A stretch of 27,589 nucleotides of DNA from Bordetella parapertussis (lineage in GTDB: Bacteria; Pseudomonadota; Gammaproteobacteria; Burkholderiales; Burkholderiaceae_C). A program made the position numbers and the translations under genes. Location: contig CAMCES010000022.1 in the NCBI GenBank assembly GCA_945873925.1, forward strand, positions 1 to 27,589. Reading direction: 5' to 3'. Each line of letters starts with the position of its first letter. Positions within the stretch are counted from its first letter, which is position 1. This document shows, piece after piece, positions 8,059-16,250 of the stretch. Below the pieces are notes generated by a model that was given only the letters and a program-made list of their open reading frames with translations, had not been told where the DNA came from and did not search any database.

Positions 8059-8571
8059 TCAGAGCAGCACAGCTTTGGTGACCACCACGTCGTCTTTGGG
8101 CACATCGTCATGAAAGCCGCGGCGACCGGTTTCGACTTTGCAAATGGCGTCAACCACCTCGGTGCCGGAGATGACTCTGCCAAACACCGCATAGCCCCAG
8201 CCGGAGGCGGTGGGCGCAGAGTGGTTGAGAAAGCCGTTGTCTTTCGCATTGATGAAGAACTGGGCGGTGGCGGAATGGGGGTCGTTGGTGCGGGCCATGG
8301 CGACCGTGTAGCAGTCATTTTTCAAGCCATTGTTGGCTTCGTTGTCAATGGTGCTGGCGACTTTCTTCTCTTTCATGCCGGGCGACATGCCGCCACCTTG
8401 GACCATGAAGCCTGGGATCACCCGGTGAAAAATCGTGTCGTTGTAGTGACCATTTTCAACATAGGCCACAAAGTTCGCCACGGTTTTTGGGGCTTTTTCT
8501 GCGTCGAGCTCGAGCGTGATCACACCCATGTCTTGGATGTGCAGTTCAATGTGTGGATTGGACATGGTCAT
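8059..8571 (-). CDS. ppiB: Cytoplasmic peptidyl-prolyl cis-trans isomerase, cyclophilin type
   Basis: Catalyses cis-trans isomerisation of proline peptide bonds. The 170-residue protein is a single cyclophilin domain without signal peptide, so it should act in the cytoplasm. The core motif FHRVIPGFMVQGG carries the catalytic Arg, and FFINAKDNGFLNH and GYAVFGRVISG complete the active site. ATG 8571 overlaps the TGA of the preceding cyclophilin gene as ATGA; a second Met at 8565 is also possible. It is a clear paralogue of the upstream gene, suggesting a tandem duplication followed by a split into exported and cytoplasmic forms. Confidence 0.95.
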   Translation of the reverse strand: MTMSNPHIELHIQDMGVITLELDAEKAPKTVANFVAYVENGHYNDTIFHRVIPGFMVQGGGMSPGMKEKKVASTIDNEANNGLKNDCYTVAMARTNDPHSATAQFFINAKDNGFLNHSAPTASGWGYAVFGRVISGTEVVDAICKVETGRRGFHDDVPKDDVVVTKAVLL

Positions 8572-9164
8572 TTCACCAAAGTTGCCGATTGGATGAGCAC
8601 CTGTGTTTGTGGCACATCGGTGGGGAAGGGGCCGCCAGGACCGGTGGGGGTTTGTTTGATCTTGTTGATCACGTCCATGCCGGACACCACTTTGCCGAAG
8701 GCCACATAGCCCCAGCCTTGACCAGAGGGCGCTTGGTGGTCCAAAAAGTCGTTGTCTTTCACGTTGATGAAAAATTGCGCACTGGCTGAATGCGGGTTGT
8801 TGGTGCGGGCCATGGCAAGCGTGCCCATGGTGTTGCGCAAGCCGCCCTTGGCTTTGGCCTCAACGCCTTCATGTTTGATTGGGGCTTTGGTGGACTTTTC
8901 CTGGTACTTGGCGTCGTAACCGCCCCCTTGGATCATGAAGTTGTTGATCACTCGGTGAAACACCGTACCGGTGTAGTGACCACTTTTGACATAGCCCAAG
9001 AAATTTTCCACCGTGTTGGGTGCGGTATCCGCGGCGAGCTCCACCACGAATTCGCCAGCGGAGGTGACAAATTTCACTTGGGGATTGGCTGGCGTTTGGG
9101 CATGCAAGCCCGCGCTGAGGGTGAGCAAAAGGGCCATCAGGCCGCGGCGTGTGAAAGTGGTCAT
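8568..9164 (-). CDS. ppiA: Exported peptidyl-prolyl cis-trans isomerase, cyclophilin type
   Basis: A 198-residue cyclophilin with a signal peptide: MTTFTRRGLMALLLTLSAGLHA, cleavage likely after residue 22, so it should work in the periplasm. The domain shows FHRVINNFMIQGG with the catalytic Arg, MARTNNPHSASAQFFIN and GYVAFGKVVSG. It is close in sequence to the downstream cytoplasmic copy. The start overlaps the stop of the TPR gene (ATGA, 9161-9164). The Arg pair before the hydrophobic core resembles a Tat signal only loosely; Sec export is more likely. Confidence 0.92.
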   Translation of the reverse strand: MTTFTRRGLMALLLTLSAGLHAQTPANPQVKFVTSAGEFVVELAADTAPNTVENFLGYVKSGHYTGTVFHRVINNFMIQGGGYDAKYQEKSTKAPIKHEGVEAKAKGGLRNTMGTLAMARTNNPHSASAQFFINVKDNDFLDHQAPSGQGWGYVAFGKVVSGMDVINKIKQTPTGPGGPFPTDVPQTQVLIQSATLVK

Positions 9165-9745
9165 GGTGGTGTGAGGGTGAGTTGTAAAACCGGTTGAAGG
9201 GAAGAGAGTTTGTTGTTCAAACTGCTGGCGTTGCCGCCAGTTTCTTGGGATTTGAGGTAGGACCGCTTGGCCAGGTGCAGCAGCACGTCGCCAAGGTTTT
9301 CATGGGCGATGGCGTAGGAAGGGTTGTTGCGCAGGGCGTGGGCAAAAGCTTGCTGAGCCTCTTCAATTTTGCCACGTGCCGCCAGCATCACGCCTAAGTT
9401 GTTTTGGACCTCGGACAACTCGGGGTAGTCTTGCGACAACTGCACGTAAACATCAAAAGCCTCGTCATCGCGTTGCAATTGCTGCAGCAATCGGGCACGC
9501 CAAAACCGCATTTGCGGGTCACGTGGCTGATTTTCCAAGTAGCCATCGATCAGCCACATGGCTTTTGTCCAATTGCGCTGCACCAGGCTTTTTTGCACCT
9601 CATCGTGAGGCGTGCCTTGGAAATTTTGGGCAGTGGAGGTTTGCGCCTGAACAGGAAAGGAACCCAGCATGACTGCCGTGCCCAGTGCACACAAGGCCAA
9701 ACGCGGAGCAAATATTTTGCCAATCAAAAAAAAGGTCATGCGCAT
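9161..9745 (-). CDS. Exported TPR-repeat protein
   Basis: A 194-residue protein with a signal peptide (hydrophobic 13-30, VQA cleavage near residue 34) and three to four tetratricopeptide repeats between about 46 and 165, including LGVMLAARGKIEEAQQAFAH and the DP/NPSYAIAHENLGDVLL unit. TPRs mediate protein contacts; no enzymatic domain is seen. It begins the minus-strand run leading to two prolyl isomerases and lpxH, so a periplasmic scaffold or folding role is possible, but this is only context. Two starts are near each other (ATG 9745 and 9739). It is divergent from cysS. Confidence 0.82.
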   Translation of the reverse strand: MRMTFFLIGKIFAPRLALCALGTAVMLGSFPVQAQTSTAQNFQGTPHDEVQKSLVQRNWTKAMWLIDGYLENQPRDPQMRFWRARLLQQLQRDDEAFDVYVQLSQDYPELSEVQNNLGVMLAARGKIEEAQQAFAHALRNNPSYAIAHENLGDVLLHLAKRSYLKSQETGGNASSLNNKLSSLQPVLQLTLTPP

Positions 9746-9870
9746 TCAGGAATTGACGTTACCCCGGGGAAGTCGGGATGCAAGTTTGGATTGTCTATAT
9801 ATATACTGGCTTCATTGTAGTAGAGAGACCTGACGCGCCCTGTTGCGCTTTTTTAGCATTACCCAATTTC

Positions 9871-11247
9871 ATGACCTTGCGCATCCACAACACGCTCACC
9901 CGTGCATTGCAAGCTTTTGCGCCTTTGCAAGCTGGGCATGTCCGCATGTATGTGTGCGGCATGACGGTCTACGACTTTTGCCACATTGGCCACGCCCGTT
10001 CCATGGTGGCTTTCGATGTGGTTCAGCGCTGGTTGAAGCAATCGGGTTACCAAGTGACTTACGTGCGCAACATCACCGACATTGACGACAAAATCATCCG
10101 CCGTGCCACCGACAACGGCGAAACCATCCGCGCCTTGACCGACCGCATGATTGATGCATTGCACCAAGACGCAGATGCTTTGGGCATTGAACGACCCACC
10201 GCCGAGCCCCGCGCCACAGACCACGTGCCGGGCATGTTGTCCATCATCGACAAATTACAGCAACGTGGCTTGGCCTATCAGTCTCCGAATGGTGATGTCA
10301 ATTTCGCGGTGCGCAAATTCCAAGGCTATGGCAAGTTGTCTGGCAAATCCTTGGACGAATTGCACGCAGGCGAGCGGGTGGCTGTGCTCGATGGCAAAGA
10401 AGACCCACTCGACTTTGTGTTGTGGAAAACCGCCAAAGCTGATGAGCCATCGGATGTGAAATGGGACAGCCCTCATGGCCCCGGTCGTCCTGGTTGGCAT
10501 ATCGAGTGCTCTGCCATGGCCTGCGAGTTGCTGGGTGAATCGTTTGACATCCACGGCGGTGGTGCAGACCTGCAGTTTCCCCACCATGAAAACGAAATTG
10601 CCCAAAGCGAAGGTGCGCACGGCGTGCCCATGGCCTCGGTTTGGATGCACAACGGCTTTATCAACGTGGACAACGTCAAGATGTCCAAAAGCCTGGGCAA
10701 TTTTTTCACCATCCGCGATGTCTTGAAAGTCTATGAGCCTGAGGTGGTGCGCTTCTTTGTGGTGCGCAGTCACTACCGCAGCCCCTTGAATTTCAGCGAT
10801 GTGCATTTGGACGATGCCCGCGCCTCCCTCAAGCGCCTCTACACCACCTTGCATGCGGTCAAACCTGACGCGATCACCATTGACTGGAACCAAGCACACG
10901 CAGCCCGCTTCAAAGCGGCGATGGACGAAGACTTTGGCACACCTGAAGCGGTGGCGGTTTTGTTCGAGCTGGCCGCAGACATCAACCGCCAGCCTTCGGC
11001 CGCGCTCAGTGGTTTGCTCAAAGGCTTGGCCGGCGTGTTGGGCTTGCTGCAGCAGGACCCACAAACGTTTTTACAAGCCGGTGCGGCTGGCATAGATGAA
11101 GACAGCATCCAACACCAGATTCAAGCCAGAGCAGCTGCCAAGACGGCCAAAAATTTCGCTGAAGCTGACCGCATTCGCAACGAATTGTGGGCGCGGGGCA
11201 TCGTTCTCAAAGACTCGCCGCAAGGCACCCAGTGGGAGCGTGCCTGA
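9871..11247 (+). CDS. cysS: Cysteinyl-tRNA synthetase
   Basis: Class I aminoacyl-tRNA synthetase that charges tRNA-Cys. The 458-residue length is standard. The HIGH motif is at residues 38-41 (FCHIGHARS), KMSKS at 270-274, and the zinc ligands include Cys29 (YVCGMTVYD), the Cys in HIECSAMAC and HHENE. A DALR-like helical domain and a C-terminal anticodon-binding domain follow. The frame is open back to 9778, but the start is set at ATG 9871 because MTLRIHNTLT matches the family N-terminus. The upstream 125 nt contain a TA-rich stretch (about 9795-9806) and a small GCGC hairpin with six T before the start; neither is a convincing regulatory element by itself. Its stop overlaps the next gene by one base. 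Confidence 0.98.
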   Translation: MTLRIHNTLTRALQAFAPLQAGHVRMYVCGMTVYDFCHIGHARSMVAFDVVQRWLKQSGYQVTYVRNITDIDDKIIRRATDNGETIRALTDRMIDALHQDADALGIERPTAEPRATDHVPGMLSIIDKLQQRGLAYQSPNGDVNFAVRKFQGYGKLSGKSLDELHAGERVAVLDGKEDPLDFVLWKTAKADEPSDVKWDSPHGPGRPGWHIECSAMACELLGESFDIHGGGADLQFPHHENEIAQSEGAHGVPMASVWMHNGFINVDNVKMSKSLGNFFTIRDVLKVYEPEVVRFFVVRSHYRSPLNFSDVHLDDARASLKRLYTTLHAVKPDAITIDWNQAHAARFKAAMDEDFGTPEAVAVLFELAADINRQPSAALSGLLKGLAGVLGLLQQDPQTFLQAGAAGIDEDSIQHQIQARAAAKTAKNFAEADRIRNELWARGIVLKDSPQGTQWERA

Positions 11248-11894
11248 TGTCAGCGCGTCCATTGCCAGTCAAGCGCATCAAGCCGGCTTATTGGGACGAG
11301 GCTTGCAAGCACTTGGCCAAAAAAGACCGGGTCATGCGCCGGCTGATCCCTCAGTTTGGCGATGTCTGCCTGGAGTCGCGGGGGGATGCTTTCATCACGC
11401 TGGCACGCAGCATCGTCGGCCAGCAAATTTCGGTCAAAGCGGCACAAGCGGTGTGGGAGCGTTATGCAGCACTCACCAAAACCCTCACGCCTGCCGCTGT
11501 GCTCAAGCTCAAAGTCGATGACATGCGCACAGCCGGGCTGTCTGCCCGCAAGGTGGAATACCTGGTGGATTTGGCGCTGCATTTCTCCAACGGCACGGTG
11601 CATACCCGCCAGTGGGCCGAGATGGATGACGAGGCCATCATTGATGAGTTGGTGGCCATACGCGGCATCGGTCGTTGGACCGCGGAGATGTTTTTGATTT
11701 TTTATTTGCTTCGCCCCAATGTCTTGCCGTTGGACGATGTGGGTTTGATCAATGGCATCAGCCACAACTATTTCTCTGGCGAAGCAGTCAGTCGAAGTGA
11801 TGCGCGGGAAGTGGCCTCGGCCTGGGCGCCTTATTGCAGTGTCGCAACTTGGTATATTTGGCGCTCGCTGGACCCGCAGCCTGTTTCTTACTGA
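11247..11894 (+). CDS. DNA-3-methyladenine glycosylase II (AlkA-like, HhH-GPD)
   Basis: Base-excision repair glycosylase that removes alkylated purines. The 215-residue protein is an HhH-GPD domain: SIVGQQISVKAA (55-66), helix-hairpin-helix LVAIRGIGRWTAEMFL (135-150), and the catalytic Asp in LPLDDVGL (Asp163/164). It lacks the N-terminal domain of E. coli AlkA, as is common in the short AlkA-like group. The start at ATG 11247 forms TGATG with the cysS stop, so translation is probably coupled. It sits between cysS and accA, an order seen in related genomes. The substrate range cannot be read from the sequence. Confidence 0.9.
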   Translation: MSARPLPVKRIKPAYWDEACKHLAKKDRVMRRLIPQFGDVCLESRGDAFITLARSIVGQQISVKAAQAVWERYAALTKTLTPAAVLKLKVDDMRTAGLSARKVEYLVDLALHFSNGTVHTRQWAEMDDEAIIDELVAIRGIGRWTAEMFLIFYLLRPNVLPLDDVGLINGISHNYFSGEAVSRSDAREVASAWAPYCSVATWYIWRSLDPQPVSY

Positions 11895-11915
11895 ACCGGC
11901 CCAAGCCCTGCGATC

Positions 11916-11922
11916 AAGGAGA
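11916..11922 (+). promoter_or_regulatory. Shine-Dalgarno that sets the TTG start of accA
   Basis: AAGGAGA lies 5 nt before the TTG at 11928. The strong match explains how a TTG start can be used and fixes the accA start. Confidence 0.8.
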
Positions 11923-11927
11923 CCCGA

Positions 11928-12905
11928 TTGGCGAAGAAAACATTCCTCGATTTTGAGCAACCCATTGCCGAGCTCGAAACCAAGATTGAAGAACTGCGCT
12001 ACGTGCAAGTTGAATCCGCGGTGGACATCTCCGAAGAGATTGAGCAGCTGTCCAAAAAAAGCTTGCAACTCACCAAAGACATTTACAGTGACCTGACACC
12101 TTGGCAAATCACCAAAATAGCTCGTCACCCAGAACGCCCCTACACCCTGGACTACATCGCTGACCTCTTCACTGATTTTGTGGAGATGCACGGCGACCGC
12201 CACTTCGCCGATGACTTGAGCATCGTCGGTGGTCTGGCGCGTTTCAATGGCAATGCCTGCATGGTCATCGGTCAGCAAAAAGGGCGCGACACCAAAGAGC
12301 GCACCGCCCGCAATTTCGGTATGACCCGCCCCGAGGGTTACCGCAAAGCGCTGCGATTGATGAAGACCGCCGAAAAATTCAACCTGCCCGTGTTCACGTT
12401 TGTAGACACGCCCGGCGCGTTTCCCGGCATTGATGCCGAAGAGCGCAGCCAGTCAGAAGCCATTGGGCGCAATATTTTTGAAATGGCCCAACTCCAAGTA
12501 CCGATCATCACCACCATCATTGGCGAAGGTGGTTCGGGCGGCGCCTTGGCCATCAGCGTGGCCGATCAATTGGTCATGCTGCAGTACGCGATTTACTCGG
12601 TCATCAGCCCAGAGGGCTGCGCCTCGATTTTGTGGAAAACCTCTGACCGCGCACCAGATGCCGCTGACGCTTTGGGCATCACAGCACACCGTTTGAAGGC
12701 CCTGGGCTTGATCGACAAAATCGTCAACGAGCCTGTGGGCGGGGCACACCGAGACACCAAGCAAATGGCCGCACAGCTCAAGCGCGGTTTGAACGACGCT
12801 TGGCGACAAGTGAGTGACTTGAAAGTCAAAGAGTTGCTTGAGCGTCGGTATGAGCGGCTGCAAAGCTATGGCCGATTCATCGACACCAAAGCCGACAGCC
12901 GTTGA
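11928..12905 (+). CDS. accA: Acetyl-CoA carboxylase carboxyltransferase subunit alpha
   Basis: With AccD it forms the carboxyltransferase that transfers CO2 from biotin-AccB to acetyl-CoA, giving malonyl-CoA for fatty acid synthesis. The 325-residue protein matches family length and shows KKTFLDFEQPIAELETKI at the N-terminus, TPWQITKIARHPERPYTLDYI, FVDTPGAFPG and the GEGGSGGALAI oxyanion-hole region. It starts with TTG at 11928 behind a good Shine-Dalgarno; no ATG lies nearby in frame. accD is not in the window. tilS follows within 5 nt of the stop, so the two are probably co-transcribed. Confidence 0.98.
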   Translation: MAKKTFLDFEQPIAELETKIEELRYVQVESAVDISEEIEQLSKKSLQLTKDIYSDLTPWQITKIARHPERPYTLDYIADLFTDFVEMHGDRHFADDLSIVGGLARFNGNACMVIGQQKGRDTKERTARNFGMTRPEGYRKALRLMKTAEKFNLPVFTFVDTPGAFPGIDAEERSQSEAIGRNIFEMAQLQVPIITTIIGEGGSGGALAISVADQLVMLQYAIYSVISPEGCASILWKTSDRAPDAADALGITAHRLKALGLIDKIVNEPVGGAHRDTKQMAAQLKRGLNDAWRQVSDLKVKELLERRYERLQSYGRFIDTKADSR

Positions 12906-12909
12906 TGTC

Positions 12910-13863
12910 ATGCGACAGGTCGCGCTGCCGGCGGACCTGAGCCTCGACCATTTCCAACCCCAGCAGCCCTTTGCGGTTGCGTTGAGCGGCGGCGCAGATT
13001 CCACGGCGTTGCTCGTGGCCTGCGCCCAACAATGGCCAGGGCAGGTCAGAGCCGTGCATATCCACCATGGTTTGCAATCTGCAGCCGACAGCTTTGCCCG
13101 CCATTGCGAACAACTCTGTGCTGGGTTGGAACTGCCATTGGTGGTGCATGCCGTCAACGCCAAACACGCGGCAGGTGAGAGCCCCGAAGACGCCGCCAGA
13201 CAAGCCCGCTACGCGGCATTGGCTCAGGTACTGCAAAGCCATTGGGGTGGACAAGTGAAAGACCTGGCGCTGGCGCAACATGCCGATGACCAAGTGGAAA
13301 CATTGTTGCTGGCTTTGTCCCGCGGGGCAGGCTTGCCGGGCATGTCTGCCATGCCTGAGCGATCGGCGCGCCATGGCTTGGTGATCCACCGACCTTGGCT
13401 ACAGGTGCCGGGCAGCGCATTGCGGGCATGGTTGACCCAGCTGCAAGTGCCATGGGTGGAAGACCCCAGCAATGCGGATACCCATTTCACCCGCAACAAA
13501 ATCCGTCATCAACTCTTGCCAGTGCTGCAACAGGCCTTTCCTGCGTTTCGACAAACCTTTGCCCGCAGCGCTCGCCACGCCGCCCAAGCCCAAGTATTGC
13601 TTGGCGAATTGGCCCTGCAAGATATGCATGCCGTGGGCTCGCCGCCAAGCATTGCCCGATTGCAAACACTCAGCCTTGCCAGACAGGCTAACCTGCTGCG
13701 CCACTGGTTGACCCAGCGCGGTGTGCAGGTCAGCACCCGGCAATTGGACGCTTTGCAAGTGCAAATACAAGCCTGTACCACCCGCGGCCATCAGATAGAT
13801 ATCAAAGTGGGTGAGGGCTTTGTCAGGCGCAGTGGTGCAGTGCTCGATTGGTACAATTTCTAG
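12910..13863 (+). CDS. tilS: tRNA(Ile)-lysidine synthetase TilS, short form
   Basis: Modifies C34 of the CAU-anticodon tRNA-Ile to lysidine, switching its specificity from Met to Ile. The PP-loop ATP motif SGGADS is at residues 26-31, with HIHHGLQ, the family HADDQVETLLL and NPSNADTHFTRNKIRHQLLP following. At 317 residues it lacks most of the C-terminal domain of E. coli TilS (432 aa), like the shorter TilS forms of other bacteria. The start is set at ATG 12910, 4 nt after accA, as this gives the usual 20-25 residues before the PP-loop. In-frame ATG 12868 and TTG 12838 inside accA are alternatives; none has a strong Shine-Dalgarno. The last codons may contain a lysC promoter. Confidence 0.92.
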   Translation: MRQVALPADLSLDHFQPQQPFAVALSGGADSTALLVACAQQWPGQVRAVHIHHGLQSAADSFARHCEQLCAGLELPLVVHAVNAKHAAGESPEDAARQARYAALAQVLQSHWGGQVKDLALAQHADDQVETLLLALSRGAGLPGMSAMPERSARHGLVIHRPWLQVPGSALRAWLTQLQVPWVEDPSNADTHFTRNKIRHQLLPVLQQAFPAFRQTFARSARHAAQAQVLLGELALQDMHAVGSPPSIARLQTLSLARQANLLRHWLTQRGVQVSTRQLDALQVQIQACTTRGHQIDIKVGEGFVRRSGAVLDWYNF

Positions 13864-13889
13864 TTTTTCCAGACGCGTACCTCTACAAG

Positions 13890-15158
13890 ATGGCTCTCAT
13901 CGTTCATAAATACGGCGGCACCTCCATGGGCTCGACCGAACGCATACAAAACGTGGCCAAACGGGTGGCCAAATGGGCCCGGGCCGGGCACCAGATGATG
14001 GTCGTGCCCTCTGCCATGAGTGGCGAAACCAACCGATTGCTGGGTTTGGCCAATGAACTCGGCGGCAGCGCCCACACCGATGCCCACTTGCGCGAACTCG
14101 ACGCCTTGGCCGCCACGGGCGAACAAGCCTCATCCGCCTTGCTGGCCATTGCCATGCAAGCCGAAGGCATCCCTGCTGTCAGTTACTCGGGCTGGCAAGT
14201 GCCGATCCACACCAACAGCGCATTCACCAAGGCCCGCATCGAATCGATCGATGACAAGCGTGTGCGTGCCGATTTGAGCGCCGGCAAAGTGGTCATCATC
14301 ACCGGCTTTCAAGGCGTGGACCCACAAGGCCATGTGACCACCTTGGGCCGTGGTGGCTCAGACACCTCCGCCGTGGCTGTGGCCGCTGCCATGAAGGCCG
14401 CTGAATGTTTGATTTACACCGATGTTGATGGCGTGTACACCACCGATCCGCGCGTGGTTCCCGAAGCCCGCAGGCTGCGCACCGTCAGCTTTGAAGAAAT
14501 GCTGGAAATGGCATCGCTGGGCAGCAAAGTGCTGCAAATCCGCTCGGTGGAATTTGCAGGCAAATACAAAGTGCCCCTGCGTGTGCTCTCGAGCTTCACG
14601 CCCTGGGACATCGACATCCAAGAGGAGGCCAAGTCTGGCACCTTGATCACTTTTGAGGAAGACGAACAAATGGAACAAGCCGTTGTATCTGGCATTGCCT
14701 TCACCCGCGACGAAGCCAAAATCTCTGTGATTGGCGTGCCCGACAAACCCGGCATCGCCTACCAAATTTTGGGCGCAGTGGCCGAGGCCAATATCGAGGT
14801 CGACATGATCATCCAAAACATCAGCAAGGGTGGCTTGACGGATTTCAGCTTCACGGTCAACCGCAACGACCATGCCCGCGCCATGGAACTGCTCAAAGCC
14901 AAAGTGCTGCCCGAGTTGGGTGCGCCCGAGGTGTTGGGTGACAACAAGATTTGCAAGGTGTCCATCGTGGGCATTGGCATGCGCAGCCATGTGGGCGTGG
15001 CCAGCAAGATGTTTGCTTGCCTGAGCGGAGAAGGCATCAACATCCAGATGATTTCCACCAGCGAAATCAAAACCTCGGTGGTGATTGACGAGAAGTATTT
15101 GGAGCTGGCGGTGCGCGCCCTGCACAAAGCCTTTGACTTAGAGCAGAATCAGGCATAA
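13890..15158 (+). CDS. lysC: Aspartate kinase
   Basis: Phosphorylates aspartate, the first step to lysine, threonine, methionine and diaminopimelate. The 422-residue protein begins MALIVHKYGGTSMGS, the nucleotide/substrate motif. The kinase domain runs to about 245 with GRGGSDTSAVAVAAA and YTDVDGVYTTDPR, and two ACT domains follow (about 265-340 and 345-420, with GVPDKPGIAYQIL and GMRSHVGVASKMF), so feedback inhibition by pathway amino acids is expected. The start at 13890 matches the family; the upstream frame overlaps tilS. A TACAAT at 13852-13857 could be a -10 box, but I find no matching -35. tRNA-Ser follows 11 nt downstream. Confidence 0.97.
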   Translation: MALIVHKYGGTSMGSTERIQNVAKRVAKWARAGHQMMVVPSAMSGETNRLLGLANELGGSAHTDAHLRELDALAATGEQASSALLAIAMQAEGIPAVSYSGWQVPIHTNSAFTKARIESIDDKRVRADLSAGKVVIITGFQGVDPQGHVTTLGRGGSDTSAVAVAAAMKAAECLIYTDVDGVYTTDPRVVPEARRLRTVSFEEMLEMASLGSKVLQIRSVEFAGKYKVPLRVLSSFTPWDIDIQEEAKSGTLITFEEDEQMEQAVVSGIAFTRDEAKISVIGVPDKPGIAYQILGAVAEANIEVDMIIQNISKGGLTDFSFTVNRNDHARAMELLKAKVLPELGAPEVLGDNKICKVSIVGIGMRSHVGVASKMFACLSGEGINIQMISTSEIKTSVVIDEKYLELAVRALHKAFDLEQNQA

Positions 15159-15169
15159 TTAAATCAGCT

Positions 15170-15262
15170 GGAAACGTGACCGAGTGGCCGAAGGTGCTCC
15201 CCTGCTAAGGGAGTATGGGGTGTTGAGCCTCATCAAGGGTTCGAATCCCTTCGTTTCCGCCA
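15170..15262 (+). tRNA. tRNA-Ser (anticodon GCU)
   Basis: The 93-nt gene folds as a class II tRNA. The acceptor stem pairs GGAAACG (15170-15176) with CGTTTCC (15252-15258); discriminator G and an encoded CCA follow (15260-15262). The anticodon stem CTCCC/GGGAG (15197-15201, 15209-15213) frames GCT at 15204-15206. A long variable arm (about 15217-15234) and the T-loop GGTTCGAATCC are clear. It reads AGC/AGU serine codons. It lies just after lysC and at the left edge of an AT-rich segment. A phosphatase fragment on the other strand ends inside it. Confidence 0.97.
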
Positions 15263-15792
15263 AATATCAAGCATTTATTGGGCTTATTTGGGTACCAAGC
15301 CAATTTGTCGTTGCTAAGCTCGCTTTCCCCATCCCAGCACCCGTGCACAACCCGGATGCCACCAAGGTCAAGGAAGACGGGCAGGGTTCTGAACCAATCT
15401 ACCCATGATCTGTGTTGGTCGGCGTTTTGCCCGACTTGTTCCAAAAACGCATTGTGTTGTTCCCGGTGCCTGGCACACTTTTGGGTGTCGCCTCTATTTG
15501 GGCGGAGAGCTTCTGAGGGGTTCAGTGGGTCGTCAACGACAAATCCAATGGCATTGAACTCATGGTTCCCCATGATGCGAAGGCTATTGCCTGAATCCAC
15601 CATGTCACGAAAGATTTCAAGGACCCGAATCTGACCTGGACCTGGGTCAATGAGATCCCCCAAAAACACTGCCTGGCGACCTTGTGGGGCCTTGTATCCC
15701 TTGCCCAATGCTGTGTATCCAAGATGCTTGAGCAATGCTTCAAGCTTACCGGCTTCCCCGTGAATGTCGCCGATCACGTCATAACTGCTCAT
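15205..15792 (-). pseudogene. Truncated metallophosphoesterase (PPP-type), frame ending antisense in tRNA-Ser
   Basis: The reading frame codes 195 residues and opens with a calcineurin-like phosphatase: GDIHG (8-12), GDLIDPGP (45-52), GNHEFN (75-80) and VVHGCWD (148-154). The related bacterial phosphatases I know of are roughly 300 residues or more and continue after HGCW to further metal ligands. Here residues 178-195 are the antisense of tRNA-Ser, and the TAG stop is the complement of its anticodon loop. So about the last third is missing. The Arg of the usual GDxxDRG is Pro. The start is credible: AGGAGA (15798-15803) precedes ATG 15792. A truncated but expressed protein cannot be excluded; truncation by recombination at the tRNA is my inference. 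Confidence 0.72.
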
Positions 15793-15810
15793 ATGAATCT
15801 CCTGTTTGTT

Positions 15811-15865
15811 GCTTTATAAACAAATGCGGTCGGGGGGTGCTCATCGACCGGCGCAGCTTTATAAA
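15811..15865. repeat. Direct repeat GCTTTATAAA x2 flanking a GC inverted repeat
   Basis: GCTTTATAAA occurs at 15811-15820 and 15856-15865. Between them CGGTCG (15827-15832) and CGACCG (15845-15850) form a 6-bp inverted repeat. The block lies just upstream of the truncated phosphatase, so it may hold its promoter or operator (TTTATAAAG on the minus strand could be a -10). No function is proven. Confidence 0.5.
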
Positions 15866-16196
15866 TTACATGTAGCAAAACATGATTCACAGGCTTAGGG
15901 GGTGGCTTTGCCAAGCAGATTTCTTCCTACAGTGATTTCGCTGGCAAGCCAATACAGCGCATGCCGCGCAAGCTGGCTTGAACAAGTCGATCGTGTTGAC
16001 TCTTTTTGGGCAACCGCAAGGCTTGATGGGAAATTTTGAAATATCCAACGGCATTGAGTCTTGCGTCTCTTGCTGACTGTTGAAGTTGCTATGCCAGCAG
16101 AATCACGAAATACAGAAGACACCGCTGACAGCCATACCAAAACTGCCGGAGGTACTGAGCTACATTTGCGTATGAGCCATTTCAGGACAGATATCT

Positions 16197-16216
16197 CAAC
16201 AATTCAAACGTTGTTG
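16197..16216. repeat. Inverted repeat upstream of the SPFH-NfeD pair
   Basis: CAACAA (16197-16202) and TTGTTG (16211-16216) are exact inverted repeats around an 8-nt loop, 34 nt before the SPFH start codon. It could be an operator or a leader hairpin; AT-rich DNA makes chance occurrence plausible. Confidence 0.4.
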
Positions 16217-16250
16217 TCTGTTTCGGTAATCACAGAAACTGGGAGTTGAC

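Larger units (their letters stand above)
15793..16250. other. 458-nt stretch without a convincing gene
   Basis: Moderately AT-rich. It contains the phosphatase Shine-Dalgarno, two copies of GCTTTATAAA, an inverted repeat, and near the right end a hairpin and the GGGAG ribosome site of the SPFH gene. Two weak open frames (minus, 15887-16054, 55 codons with eight Cys; plus, 16061-16249, 62 codons) have no good ribosome site or recognisable product. On the plus strand a run ending GKPIQRMPRKLA and a stop (about 15887-15988) looks somewhat protein-like and could be a gene remnant, with low certainty. Confidence 0.6.

Noticed and set aside
9841..9857. GCGC hairpin with T run in the cysS leader as an attenuator
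   Set aside because: The stem is only 4 bp, too weak to be called a terminator; no T-box-like features.
11250..12278. 342-codon open frame on the minus strand
   Set aside because: It lies antisense to the alkA-like gene and the start of accA, both of which have clear family motifs. Its translation shows no recognisable domain; long antisense frames are frequent in GC-rich coding DNA.
14358..15125. 255-codon His/Gly-rich open frame on the minus strand
   Set aside because: Antisense to lysC; the His- and Ala-rich translation is the mirror of lysC codons.
15887..16054. 55-codon Cys-rich frame on the minus strand
   Set aside because: Eight Cys are eye-catching, but there is no ribosome site, no family resemblance, and the region looks non-coding.
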